Source of the DNA: Mycobacterium sp. IS-1264
GTDB taxonomy: Bacteria; Actinomycetota; Actinomycetes; Mycobacteriales; Mycobacteriaceae
NCBI RefSeq assembly: GCF_001954195.1
Contig: NZ_MBES01000078.1
Location: forward strand, 62,001-126,000
DNA length: 64,000 bases
Direction: 5' to 3'
Below are positions 25,340-33,759 of this stretch, piece by piece. The stretch's first letter is position 1, and the number at the start of each line of letters is the position of its first letter. The notes under the pieces were generated by a model that worked only from the letters and a program-made list of their open reading frames with translations, made no database searches and was not told the origin of the DNA. Both the position numbers and the translations under genes were made by a program.

Positions 25340-27043
25340 TCAGTTTTCTCCCGCCTGATCGGCAATGTGCAGCGCCGCCAGATATCCGAAGGTCATCGCC
25401 GGTCCGATCGTGCCGCCGGGGCCGGGATAGGTGTGTCCCATCACCGGGGCGCTGACATTGCCTGCGGCGTAAAGGCCTTCGATGATCGTCCCGTCGTCGC
25501 GCAGGGCGCGGCCGTGGACGTCGGTGCGGATGCCGCCCTTCGTGCCGAGGTCCCCTGGCACCATCTTGGCGGCGTAGTACGGCGGCTGATTGATCTCGCC
25601 GAGATTGGGGTTCGGCTTGTTGGTCGGGTCGCCGTAATACTGGTCGTAGGCGCTTTCGCCGCGGTGGTAGTCCTCGTCAACCCCCGAGCGCGCAAAGCCG
25701 TTGAACCGCTCTACCGTCGCGGCGAAGTCGGTCACGGGCAAACCGGCCTTGGATGCCAGCTCCTCCAGCGTGGCGGCCTGGATGATCACCCCGGATTCCA
25801 GCCATTTGCGTGGAATGCGTTGCCCGGGCTGCAAACCCGCGAAGATGTAGCGGTCGCGGTATCGCTGATCGAACACCAGCCACGCCGGGATGTTCTCGCC
25901 CGGCCCCGGCCCCTGGCCGAATTCCCCGCCGTACATGTGATGGCAGGCTTCGACGTACGGCATCGATTCGTTCATGAACCGCTTGCCGGACATGTTGACG
26001 ATGATCGATCCCGGCGAATTGCGCTCGGAGAGGGCGAACCACGGCGCACCGACCAGCGGCACCGTCGGCCCCCACCACGCGTCTTCCATGAGATCCAAGG
26101 CAGCACCGAGCTTTTCGCCGGCGATGATGCCGTCGCCGGTATTGGCCTTGGCGCCGACGGTCCATTCGGTGGTGATCGGCGCGCGCTGGTATTTCACCCG
26201 CATCTGTTCGTTGTGCTCGAATCCGCCGCTGGCCAGTATCACGCCGCGTCGGGCCCGGATCAGCTGGGGCTCAGCAGATTCTGAGGCACTCGTGTCGCGG
26301 ACGTAGACCCCACGCACCGCTCCGTCCTCGACGTACAGGTCGGTGAGGGCGGTGTTGAGCAGCACGGGGACCCCGGCCCGTTGCAGACCGATCCGCAGCG
26401 GGCCGATCAGGGCCCTGCCCATACCGACCAGGTTTTTCCCGGTCGCCTTGGCCCACATCGTGCGCGCGCCGACCTTCAGGCTGCGCAGCACCCCGCGAGG
26501 GTGTCGCTTCAGCTGATTCAGCCGCACGTAGTCCTGTTGCATCACAACCACATTCAGCGGCACCTTGCCATACGCGGGCTCCAGCCCGGACTCGTCGGCG
26601 CCGAGCTTGCGGGCGTTGAACGGCTTGGGCTCGATCGAACGCCCTCTGGCGCGGCCGCCCGGGGCCTCGGGGTAGTAGTCGGAGTAGCGCGGCACCCAGC
26701 ACATCTTCAGTGGCGTGTGCTTGAGCACGAACGACAGCATCTCGGGCCCGCGTTCGAGGTAGGTGTCGATGCGTTGGGGCTCGACCTTGCTTACCGATGA
26801 GTCGCCGATGATTCCGTGCAGGTAGGTGCGGGCCGCCTCGGGGGTGTCCTTCACGCCGTCGCGCCGCAGCACCTCGTTGTTCGGAATCCAGACCCCACCC
26901 CCGGACCGCGCGGTGGAGCCGCCGAAGTGGGGGGCCTTTTCGATGACTACTGTCGAAAGGCCTCGGTGCGCGGCGGCGAGGGCAGCAACCATGCCGGCTC
27001 CGCCGCTCCCGACCACGACGACGTCGTACTCCTGCGCTGTCAT
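25340..27043 (-). CDS. kstD: 3-Ketosteroid delta1-dehydrogenase KstD
   Basis: A 567-residue FAD enzyme that introduces the C1-C2 double bond into 3-keto-4-ene steroids such as androstenedione. The dinucleotide fold EYDVVVVGSGGAGMVAALAA is at the N terminus; the flavin/substrate segments GGSTARSGGGVWIPNN and the C-terminal GHTYPGPGGTIGPAMTFGYLAAL are intact. With KshA it triggers ring-B opening. ATG at 27043 is one base from a KstR box, so the mRNA is probably leaderless. It diverges from hsaE. Confidence 0.95.
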   Translation of the reverse strand: MTAQEYDVVVVGSGGAGMVAALAAAHRGLSTVVIEKAPHFGGSTARSGGGVWIPNNEVLRRDGVKDTPEAARTYLHGIIGDSSVSKVEPQRIDTYLERGPEMLSFVLKHTPLKMCWVPRYSDYYPEAPGGRARGRSIEPKPFNARKLGADESGLEPAYGKVPLNVVVMQQDYVRLNQLKRHPRGVLRSLKVGARTMWAKATGKNLVGMGRALIGPLRIGLQRAGVPVLLNTALTDLYVEDGAVRGVYVRDTSASESAEPQLIRARRGVILASGGFEHNEQMRVKYQRAPITTEWTVGAKANTGDGIIAGEKLGAALDLMEDAWWGPTVPLVGAPWFALSERNSPGSIIVNMSGKRFMNESMPYVEACHHMYGGEFGQGPGPGENIPAWLVFDQRYRDRYIFAGLQPGQRIPRKWLESGVIIQAATLEELASKAGLPVTDFAATVERFNGFARSGVDEDYHRGESAYDQYYGDPTNKPNPNLGEINQPPYYAAKMVPGDLGTKGGIRTDVHGRALRDDGTIIEGLYAAGNVSAPVMGHTYPGPGGTIGPAMTFGYLAALHIADQAGEN

Positions 27044-27044
27044 G

Positions 27045-27058
27045 TAGAACACGTTATA
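27045..27058. promoter_or_regulatory. KstR operator, kstD/hsaE divergent promoter
   Basis: TAGAACACGTTATA matches TnnAACnnGTTnnA. It abuts the kstD start codon (one base away) and is 56 bases from hsaE, the only box in the gap between these divergent genes. Confidence 0.92.
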
Positions 27059-27114
27059 GAATTGCCCGGGTCGGGCGCTACTGGCCCGGTCAAACGGACG
27101 AGGGGACTTCGGTA

Positions 27115-27900
27115 ATGCTCAGTGTTGCGACCCGCGACGAGCTGGCTGCCGACCTGGCGCAGGCCGAGCGGAGCCGCGCGCCGATCGCCCCGCTGACGTC
27201 CGCCTACCCGGATATCGACGTCGTCGACGCCTACGAGATCCAGCTGATCAATATTCGGCAGCGCGTCGCCGAGGGGGCCCGGGTCCTGGGCCACAAAGTC
27301 GGGCTCTCGTCGAAGGCGATGCAGCAGATGATGGGTGTCGACGAGCCGGACTACGGGCATCTGCTCGACGAGATGCAGGTGTTCGAGGACACCCCGGTCA
27401 AGGCGGGCCGCTACCTGCTGCCGAGGGTGGAGGTCGAAGTCGCTTTCATACTGGGCGCCGACCTCCCGGGGGCCGGTTGCACCGAGGACGACGTGCTGGC
27501 GGCCACCGAAGCCCTGGCTCCGTCGATCGAACTGATCGACACCAGGATCACCGACTGGAAGATCGCGCTGTGCGACACCATCGCCGACAACGCCTCGTCG
27601 GCGGGTTTCGTGCTGGGGCAGGCGCGGGTGGCGCCGGGCGATGTCGACGTCAAGGCGATCGATGCGGTGCTGACCCGCAACGGCGAGGTGATCGCGGAAG
27701 GCCGCAGCGACGCCGTGCTCGGTAACCCGGTCACCGCGGTCGCGTGGTTGTCCCGCAAGGTGGAAAGCTTCGGCGTCCGGCTGCGAAAAGGTGACATCGT
27801 GTTACCCGGATCGTGCACCCGCGCGATCGACGCACGCGCCGGAGACGAGTTCGTTGCCGACTTCACGGGCCTGGGTTCGGTTCGGTTGTCCTTTGAATAG
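27115..27900 (+). CDS. hsaE: 2-Hydroxypentadienoate-type hydratase HsaE
   Basis: A 261-residue enzyme of the fumarylacetoacetase/MhpD family, equal in length to Rv3536c. It hydrates the hexa-2,4-dienoate released by HsaD from ring A to a 4-hydroxy-2-oxo acid. Metal-site and fold segments include GHKVGLSSKAMQQMMGVDEPDYGHL and LPRVEVEVAFILGADL. It begins the hsaE-hsaG-hsaF operon, 56 bases from the KstR box shared with kstD. The upstream ring-cleavage genes hsaABCD are not in the window. Confidence 0.94.
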   Translation: MLSVATRDELAADLAQAERSRAPIAPLTSAYPDIDVVDAYEIQLINIRQRVAEGARVLGHKVGLSSKAMQQMMGVDEPDYGHLLDEMQVFEDTPVKAGRYLLPRVEVEVAFILGADLPGAGCTEDDVLAATEALAPSIELIDTRITDWKIALCDTIADNASSAGFVLGQARVAPGDVDVKAIDAVLTRNGEVIAEGRSDAVLGNPVTAVAWLSRKVESFGVRLRKGDIVLPGSCTRAIDARAGDEFVADFTGLGSVRLSFE

Positions 27901-27944
27901 TCTCGAATTACTTTTGAACTAGTCCAAATACCAGGAGCGTCGAC

Positions 27945-28859
27945 ATGCCGTCTAAGGCAAGCGTGGCCATCGTCGGGTCGGGAAATATCAGCACGGATCT
28001 GCTCTACAAGCTGCTGAGATCGGACTGGCTGGAGCCGCGCTGGATGGTGGGGATCGATCCGGAGAGCGAGGGCCTGGCCCGGGCCCGCAAGCTGGGTCTG
28101 GAGAGCACCCACGAAGGCGTCGATTGGCTGCTGGCGCAGTCCGAGAAGCCCGACCTGGTGTTCGAGGCGACGAGCGCGTACGTGCACCGGGACGCCGCCC
28201 CGAAGTACGCGGCCGCCGGCATCCGGGCCATCGACCTGACGCCCGCCGCCGTGGGCCCCGCGGTGATCCCGCCGGCCAACCTGCGCGAACATCTGGATGC
28301 GCCCAACGTCAACATGATCACCTGCGGCGGGCAGGCGACCATCCCGATCGTGTACGCGGTGTCCCGGGTCGTCGGCGTGCCCTACGCCGAAATCGTTGCG
28401 TCGGTGGCGTCGGTGTCGGCCGGGCCGGGCACCCGCGCGAACATCGACGAGTTCACCAAGACCACAAGCAAGGGCGTGGAAACCATCGGCGGGGCCGAGC
28501 GCGGCAAGGCGATCATCATCCTGAACCCGGCCGATCCGCCGATGATCATGCGCGACACCATCTTCTGCGCCATCCCCGAGGACGCCGACCGCGACGCGAT
28601 CGCCAAATCCATCCACGACGTGGTGGCGGAGGTGCAGACCTATGTGCCGGGCTACCGGCTGCTCAACGAGCCGCAGTTCGACGACCCGTCGATGAACTCC
28701 GGCGGCCGCGCGCTGGTCACCACGTTCATCGAGGTCGAGGGCGCGGGCGATTACCTGCCCCCGTATGCGGGAAACCTCGACATCATGACCGCGGCGGCCA
28801 CCAAGGTCGGCGAGGAGATCGCCAAGGAAACGCTTTCCGTTGCGGGAGGTACACGATGA
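27945..28859 (+). CDS. hsaG: Acylating propionaldehyde/acetaldehyde dehydrogenase HsaG
   Basis: A 304-residue NAD-dependent CoA-acylating aldehyde dehydrogenase. It turns the aldehyde made by HsaF into acyl-CoA (propionyl-CoA in the sterol pathway). The N-terminal fold reads VAIVGSGNISTDLLYKLL, and the catalytic cysteine is C127 in NMITCGGQATIPI. It channels aldehyde from its partner aldolase, whose ATG overlaps its stop (ATGA). ATG at 27945 follows a CCAGGAG site. Confidence 0.95.
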   Translation: MPSKASVAIVGSGNISTDLLYKLLRSDWLEPRWMVGIDPESEGLARARKLGLESTHEGVDWLLAQSEKPDLVFEATSAYVHRDAAPKYAAAGIRAIDLTPAAVGPAVIPPANLREHLDAPNVNMITCGGQATIPIVYAVSRVVGVPYAEIVASVASVSAGPGTRANIDEFTKTTSKGVETIGGAERGKAIIILNPADPPMIMRDTIFCAIPEDADRDAIAKSIHDVVAEVQTYVPGYRLLNEPQFDDPSMNSGGRALVTTFIEVEGAGDYLPPYAGNLDIMTAAATKVGEEIAKETLSVAGGTR

Positions 28860-29896
28860 CCGGCATTTGGGACGTCCGGATCACGGACACTTCGCTGCGC
28901 GACGGGTCGCACCACAAACGCCATCAGTTCACCAAAGACGAGGTCCACGCCATCGTGGCCGCCCTGGACGCGGCCGGCGTGCCGGTCATCGAGGTGACGC
29001 ACGGCGACGGACTGGGCGGCTCGAGCTTCAACTACGGGTTCTCCAAGACACCCGAGCAGGAGCTGATCAAGCTCGCGGCAGAGACCGCCAAGGAGGCCAG
29101 GATCGCGTTCTTGATGCTGCCCGGAGTGGGCACTAAAGACGACATCAAGGAAGCGCAGGACAACGGCGGGTCGATCTGCCGTATCGCCACCCACTGCACT
29201 GAAGCCGACGTGTCGATTCAGCACTTCGGGCTGGCCCGCGAGCTGGGCCTGGAGACCGTCGGGTTCCTGATGATGTCCCACACCATCCCGCCGGAGAAGC
29301 TGGCCGCGCAGGCCCGCATTATGGCCGACGCCGGGTGCCAGTGCGTCTACGTGGTCGATTCGGCGGGGGCGCTGGTCCTCGAAGGGGTGCGCGACCGGGT
29401 GGCCGCACTGGTCGCCGAACTCGGGGACGACGCCCAGGTTGGCTTCCACGGCCACGAAAACCTCGGCCTGGGGGTGGCCAACTCGGTCGAGGCCGTCCGG
29501 GCCGGCGCCAAGCAGATCGACGGCAGCGTGCGCCGTTTCGGGGCCGGCGCGGGCAATGCCCCCGTCGAGGCCCTGATCGGGGTGTTCGACAAGATCGGCG
29601 TCAAGACCGGCATCGACTTCTTCGACATCGCCGACGCCGCCGAGGACGTGGTGCGGCCCGCGATGCCCGCCGAGTGCCTGCTCGACCGCAACGCGCTGAT
29701 CATGGGCTACTCAGGGGTCTACTCGAGCTTCCTCAAGCACGCGGTGCGCCAGGCCGAGCGCTACGGGGTGCCCGCGGCGGCGCTGTTGCACCGGGCCGGT
29801 CAGCGCAAGCTCATCGGCGGCCAGGAAGACCAACTCATCGACATCGCGCTGGAAATCAAGCGCGAGCAGGGCAGCGGTGCGGCCGTCACGCACTGA
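28856..29896 (+). CDS. hsaF: 4-Hydroxy-2-oxo acid aldolase HsaF
   Basis: A 346-residue DRE-TIM metallolyase that splits the 4-hydroxy-2-oxohexanoate to pyruvate and propionaldehyde. The DRE-like motif DTSLRDGSHHKRHQF is near residue 11 and the metal histidines are in VGFHGHENLGLG. It forms a channelled complex with HsaG. The length equals Rv3534c. The downstream gene is a secreted haem-binding-like protein rather than the PPE genes found there in M. tuberculosis. Confidence 0.95.
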   Translation: MTGIWDVRITDTSLRDGSHHKRHQFTKDEVHAIVAALDAAGVPVIEVTHGDGLGGSSFNYGFSKTPEQELIKLAAETAKEARIAFLMLPGVGTKDDIKEAQDNGGSICRIATHCTEADVSIQHFGLARELGLETVGFLMMSHTIPPEKLAAQARIMADAGCQCVYVVDSAGALVLEGVRDRVAALVAELGDDAQVGFHGHENLGLGVANSVEAVRAGAKQIDGSVRRFGAGAGNAPVEALIGVFDKIGVKTGIDFFDIADAAEDVVRPAMPAECLLDRNALIMGYSGVYSSFLKHAVRQAERYGVPAAALLHRAGQRKLIGGQEDQLIDIALEIKREQGSGAAVTH

Positions 29897-29929
29897 CGCG
29901 GCTAATTTTGCGGGAGTAGCCTGTCGCGC

Positions 29930-30229
29930 ATGACATCCAACACAGCGAGCCGTTCTCGCCGCGGAATCTGCGGTGTGCTCGCCGGTGGACTGCTAACTGC
30001 CGCCGCATCGGCGGTGATCGCACTGCCGGTGGCCCACGCTGATCCCCCGTGCAATCAAACGGTGGGTAATTCCATCGACGCTTACCTCCAGCGCCATCCC
30101 GACCTTCACCAGCAGCTGGAAGCCAGGTCGCGGGCGGAGGGCGGCAACGGCACCGTCCTCGACTACCTGAACCGGCACCCGGACGTGCGGCAGCATCTGA
30201 TCGACCTGTCGCAGCAGTGCGTGCCGTAG
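29930..30229 (+). CDS. Secreted haemophore-like protein
   Basis: A 99-residue precursor. Residues 1-37 are a Sec signal peptide (basic start, hydrophobic GVLAGGLLTAAASAVIALPV, cleavage after AHA). The mature part has the repeated YLQRHPDLHQQL / YLNRHPDVRQHL helices and cysteines C41 and C97, which could form a disulfide. This resembles the small helical mycobacterial haemophore family (Rv0203-type), which carries haem outside the cell. I see no haem-ligating residue that I can name with confidence. It lies 33 bases after hsaF with no KstR box of its own. Confidence 0.75.
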   Translation: MTSNTASRSRRGICGVLAGGLLTAAASAVIALPVAHADPPCNQTVGNSIDAYLQRHPDLHQQLEARSRAEGGNGTVLDYLNRHPDVRQHLIDLSQQCVP

Positions 30230-30293
30230 TGAGCGGCAGTCGTCGTCGCGCGCCGTCGACGACGCGGGGGAATGTTCGCCATTGACGAAAAAG

Positions 30294-30307
30294 TAGAACA
30301 CGTTCTA
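30294..30307. promoter_or_regulatory. KstR operator before the DUF1214 operon
   Basis: TAGAACACGTTCTA matches TnnAACnnGTTnnA with symmetrical six-base arms. It ends 10 bases before the start codon of the DUF1214 gene, so repressor binding should block initiation directly. Confidence 0.93.
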
Positions 30308-30317
30308 GCGTCTAGGC

Positions 30318-31445
30318 GTGTTCTCTGATCCCCTCATCGAAGCGATCGCCGAAGCGGAGAAACTCGTCGCCGCCGCGCCGCACATCGAATCCGAAGCCGA
30401 CCTGCTCGAAGGACTGCAGTACCTGGGCGGCTGTATAGCCGCGTGTGAGCACCTGGCCTTCGACTACGAGCGTGACCATCCCTTCCTGCAGTCGGGCACC
30501 GGCCCCTTCACCAAGATGGGCCTGGACAACCCCGACACCCTCTACTTCGGCACGCGGGTGCATGCGGACCATGACTATGTGGTCACCGGCCGGCGTGGCA
30601 CCACCACCGACCTGAGCTTCCAGCTGCTCGGCGGCGAGTACACCGACGACAACGTGCCCGCCAGCCAGGCCGCGTTCGACGACCGTGAACTCGAGATCGC
30701 CGCGGACGGCAGCTTCGAGTGGCGGGTGCGGCCGACCAGCAACGGGCAGTTGGTGATTCGTGAGGTCTACGGCGACTGGTCGGCGCAGCGCGGCACGCTG
30801 ACCATCTCCAGGCTGGACACGGCCGGCACCGCGCCGCCGCCATTGACCCGGCAGACGATCGAAAAGCGTTATGCCACAGCGGGTAAGCAGCTGGTGAACC
30901 GGGTGAAGACCTGGTTGCAGTTCCCGCAGTGGTTCTACCTCGACCTCCCGGTCAACACCATGGTGCCGCCCCGGCTGACGCCCGGCGGCCTGGCGACTCA
31001 GTACTCGTCGGTGGGACATTTCGATCTGCGGCCCGATCAGGCGCTGGTGATCACGATCCCAGTCTCGGACGCCCCGTATCTCGGCTTCCAGCTGGGCAGC
31101 CTCTGGTACATCTCGCTGGACTACATCAACCACCAAACCTCGCTGAACAACACCCAGGCACAGGCGGATCCGGACGGCAAGGTCCGCATCGTCGTGGCCG
31201 ACCAGAATCCGGGAGTGACCAACTGGGTCGAAACGCTGGGCCATCGGCGCGGTTTTCTGCAGTTCCGCTGGCAGCGGGTGTCGCGTGAACTCACCGAGGC
31301 CGACGGACCCTCCGTCGAGGTGGTCGACTTCGACGCCGTGCCGGCCGCGCTGCCGCATTTCGAGCACAACAAGATCTCCGAGGAACAGTGGCGCGAGCGA
31401 ATCGCGTTGCGCCAAAGCCAAATTGCGGCCAGGATGCTGGGGTGA
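30318..31445 (+). CDS. DUF1214-family protein, Rv3531c-like
   Basis: A 375-residue protein matching Rv3531c in length and position. The central part (about 225-340, with LVITIPVSDAPYLGFQLGSLWY and NHQTSLNNTQAQADPDGKVRIVVAD) resembles DUF1214, a family of unknown biochemical role. No signal peptide is seen. GTG at 30318 is 10 bases from a KstR box. It heads a three-gene operon with an SDR and a sulfotransferase-like protein, so a role in sterol metabolism is likely but unproved. Confidence 0.82.
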   Translation: MFSDPLIEAIAEAEKLVAAAPHIESEADLLEGLQYLGGCIAACEHLAFDYERDHPFLQSGTGPFTKMGLDNPDTLYFGTRVHADHDYVVTGRRGTTTDLSFQLLGGEYTDDNVPASQAAFDDRELEIAADGSFEWRVRPTSNGQLVIREVYGDWSAQRGTLTISRLDTAGTAPPPLTRQTIEKRYATAGKQLVNRVKTWLQFPQWFYLDLPVNTMVPPRLTPGGLATQYSSVGHFDLRPDQALVITIPVSDAPYLGFQLGSLWYISLDYINHQTSLNNTQAQADPDGKVRIVVADQNPGVTNWVETLGHRRGFLQFRWQRVSRELTEADGPSVEVVDFDAVPAALPHFEHNKISEEQWRERIALRQSQIAARMLG

Positions 31446-31447
31446 CG

Positions 31448-32230
31448 ATGTCGGGCATGCTCAAACGAAAGGTCGTGGTCATCAGCGGGGTCGGGCCGGG
31501 CCTCGGCACCACGCTGGCGCACCGGTGCGCACGCGACGGCGCCGATCTGGTACTCGCGGCACGCACCGTGGAACGGCTCGAGGGCGTCGCAAAGGAGATC
31601 ACCGACACCGGGCACCAGGCGCTCGCGGTGCGCACCGACATCACCGACGATGACGCGGTGAACAACCTCGTCGAGGCCACCATGGAGACCTACGGCAAGG
31701 TGGACGTGCTGATCAACAACGCGTTCCGGGTGCCGTCGATGAAGCCGTTGGCCGGCACCACATTTCAGCACATCCGGGACGCGATCGAGCTCAGCGCGCT
31801 GGGCGCGCTGCGGCTTATCCAAGCCTTCACGCCGGCGCTGGAAAAGTCGAGCGGATCTATCGTGAACGTCAACTCCATGGTCCTGCGGCACTCGCAGGCG
31901 AAATACGGCGCGTACAAGATGGCCAAGTCCGCCCTGCTGTCGATGTCGCAGTCGCTGGCCACCGAACTGGGCGAGAAGGGTATTCGCGTCAATTCGGTTG
32001 CGCCCGGCTATATCTGGGGCGACACGTTGCAGTCTTACTTCGAACATCAAGCCGGCAAGTACGGCACCACGATGGACCAGATCTACCAGGCCACCGCCGC
32101 GAACTCCGACCTCAAGCGGCTGCCCACCGAGGACGAGGTGGCTTCGGCGATCCTGTTCCTGGCCAGCGACCTGTCCAGCGGCATCACCGGACAGACCCTG
32201 GATGTCAACTGCGGGGAGTACCACACCTGA
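31448..32230 (+). CDS. Short-chain dehydrogenase, Rv3530c-like
   Basis: A 260-residue SDR with N-terminal VVVISGVGPGLGTTLAHRCA, NNAFRVPSMKPLAG in place of the usual NNAG, and catalytic YGAYKMAKSAL. The NNAF variant is unusual. ATG at 31448 has GGGG upstream at a reasonable distance; a GTG at 31442 overlapping the previous stop is the alternative. It belongs to a KstR-controlled operon. The substrate is probably a steroid or acyl-CoA alcohol, which is inference. Confidence 0.87.
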   Translation: MSGMLKRKVVVISGVGPGLGTTLAHRCARDGADLVLAARTVERLEGVAKEITDTGHQALAVRTDITDDDAVNNLVEATMETYGKVDVLINNAFRVPSMKPLAGTTFQHIRDAIELSALGALRLIQAFTPALEKSSGSIVNVNSMVLRHSQAKYGAYKMAKSALLSMSQSLATELGEKGIRVNSVAPGYIWGDTLQSYFEHQAGKYGTTMDQIYQATAANSDLKRLPTEDEVASAILFLASDLSSGITGQTLDVNCGEYHT

Positions 32231-33375
32231 TGTCAGATCGCACCGATATCGGCACCGTCGAGGAGTTGCACGCATCAGCCACCAAGCTGATCGGGCTGGA
32301 CGACTTCGGCACCAACGACGACAACTACCTCGAAGCGCTGGAGGTCTTGCTGGATTCATATCGGCGCGAAGCGGGCCTAACGGTGTTGGGCAGCAAGATG
32401 AATCGGTTCTTCCTGCGCGGCGCACTGGTAGCCAGGCTGCTGTCCGAATCCGCGTGGAAGCAACACCCGCAGCACGCCGACGTCGCCATCGAACGGCCCA
32501 TCTTCGTCACCGGGCTGGTACGCACCGGCACCACGGCGCTGCACCGGCTGCTCGGTGCCGACCCGGCGCACCAGGGCCTGCACATGTGGTTGGCCGAGTT
32601 CCCGCAGCCGCGCCCGCCGCGCGAAACCTGGGAATCAAACCCGCTGTATCGCCAGCTCGACGCGCAATTCACCCAGCATCACGCGGAAAACCCCGGATAT
32701 ACCGGGCTGCACTTCATGGCCGCATACGAGCTGGAGGAGTGCTGGCAGCTGCTGCGGCAATCGCTGCATTCGGTGTCCTACGAAACCCTTGCCCACCTGC
32801 CGAGCTACTCAAAGTGGTTGTCGGAGCAGGACTGGACGCCGTCATATCGTCGACACCGCAAGAACCTGCAATTGATCGGGCTGAACGACGCCGACAAGCG
32901 TTGGGTGCTGAAGAACCCCAGCCATCTCTTCGCGCTGGACGCCTTGATGAAGACCTACCCCGATGCACTTGTGATCCAGACTCATCGGCCGGTCGAGACG
33001 ATCATGGCCTCGATGTGCTCGCTGGCTCAGCACACAGCGGAGGGTTGGTCGACGACGTACGTCGGCGCCCAAATCGGCGCCGACTCAATGGAAACCTGGT
33101 CGCGTGGGTTGGAGCGATTCAATACCGCGCGTGCCAAATACGACCCTGCGCAGTTCTACGACGTCGAGTACCGGGAACTGATCGCCGATCCCTTGGGAAC
33201 GGTCGCCGACATCTACCGGCACTTCGGGCTGACGCTGACCGACGAGGCGCGGGCCGCCATGGAAAAAAGCCATGCCGAAAGCCAGTCCGGCGCCCGTGCG
33301 CCCAAACACACCTATTCACTGGCCGATTACGGGCTGACGGTCGACGCGGTCAAGGAGCGCTTCGCCGGGCTGTGA
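32230..33375 (+). CDS. Sulfotransferase-like protein, Rv3529c-like
   Basis: A 381-residue protein of the Sulfotransfer_3 family. The 5'-phosphosulfate loop is IFVTGLVRTGTTALHRLL (about 93-110) and a 3'-phosphate-binding region follows near VLKNPSHLFALDALMKTYPDALVIQTHR. Such enzymes move sulfate from PAPS to an alcohol; a sterol hydroxyl is a plausible acceptor given the KstR promoter, but nothing here proves it. It is coupled to the SDR gene by TGATG. Confidence 0.87.
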   Translation: MSDRTDIGTVEELHASATKLIGLDDFGTNDDNYLEALEVLLDSYRREAGLTVLGSKMNRFFLRGALVARLLSESAWKQHPQHADVAIERPIFVTGLVRTGTTALHRLLGADPAHQGLHMWLAEFPQPRPPRETWESNPLYRQLDAQFTQHHAENPGYTGLHFMAAYELEECWQLLRQSLHSVSYETLAHLPSYSKWLSEQDWTPSYRRHRKNLQLIGLNDADKRWVLKNPSHLFALDALMKTYPDALVIQTHRPVETIMASMCSLAQHTAEGWSTTYVGAQIGADSMETWSRGLERFNTARAKYDPAQFYDVEYRELIADPLGTVADIYRHFGLTLTDEARAAMEKSHAESQSGARAPKHTYSLADYGLTVDAVKERFAGL

Positions 33376-33666
33376 TCAGGCGTCGATCCGCCGCGCCCCC
33401 AACCACACCCCGTCGGGGGCCCCGATCGCGCCCGCCCGTTCCCGTGCCTCGGCGAGCTCGGCCGACGCCGCGAATTGCCGTGCGGCGTCGATGTTTTCCA
33501 TGTCCATGACGACGAGAACGGTGTTCGGATCGTCGCCGTCGACGTAGGTACCGGTTACCACGAGCCCATGCCGGCGCCGGGTCGCGTCCAGTTCCGGGTC
33601 GCGAAACACGTCGTTCCATCGGTCGACGCTGGCTACTCGCTGCTTGACCAGCATGACTCCGGCCAT
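33376..33666 (-). CDS. Small dimeric alpha/beta-barrel protein, TetR target
   Basis: A 96-residue protein with a ferredoxin-like pattern (MLVKQRVASVDRWNDVFRD...VVTGTYVDGDDPNTVLVVMDMEN...FAASAELAEARERAGA) typical of dimeric alpha-beta barrels such as antibiotic-biosynthesis monooxygenase-like and EthD-like families. No catalytic residue is assigned. An excellent Shine-Dalgarno AAGGAGGT (33671-33678) precedes the ATG. A 20-base palindrome sits 13 bases further upstream, matching one at the start of the divergent TetR gene. Its stop directly abuts that of the convergent sulfotransferase. Confidence 0.8.
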   Translation of the reverse strand: MAGVMLVKQRVASVDRWNDVFRDPELDATRRRHGLVVTGTYVDGDDPNTVLVVMDMENIDAARQFAASAELAEARERAGAIGAPDGVWLGARRIDA

Positions 33667-33690
33667 GAGGACCTCCTTCGAGTAACTTCT

Positions 33691-33710
33691 ATGTCTACAG
33701 TCGTAGACAT
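33691..33710. promoter_or_regulatory. TetR operator copy 1 (barrel-gene side)
   Basis: ATGTCTACAGTCGTAGACAT is an inverted repeat with eight-base arms ATGTCTAC/GTAGACAT. It recurs almost unchanged at 33740-33759. It lies just upstream of the barrel gene's ribosome site and is probably bound by the adjacent TetR protein. Confidence 0.85.
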
Positions 33711-33739
33711 ATCCACTACGCTAGTGCAATGCCGGCTTG

Positions 33740-33759
33740 ATGTCTACAGTTGTAGACAT
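33740..33759. promoter_or_regulatory. TetR operator copy 2 (over the TetR start)
   Basis: ATGTCTACAGTTGTAGACAT has nine-base arms and differs from copy 1 by one base. The centres are 49 bases apart, near five helical turns. It covers the TetR start region, suggesting autorepression and a leaderless or very short-leader transcript. Confidence 0.85.

Noticed and set aside
33691..33759. Twin palindromes read as a transposon end or attachment site
   Set aside because: Their positions at divergent promoters of a TetR gene fit operators better, and no recombinase gene is nearby.
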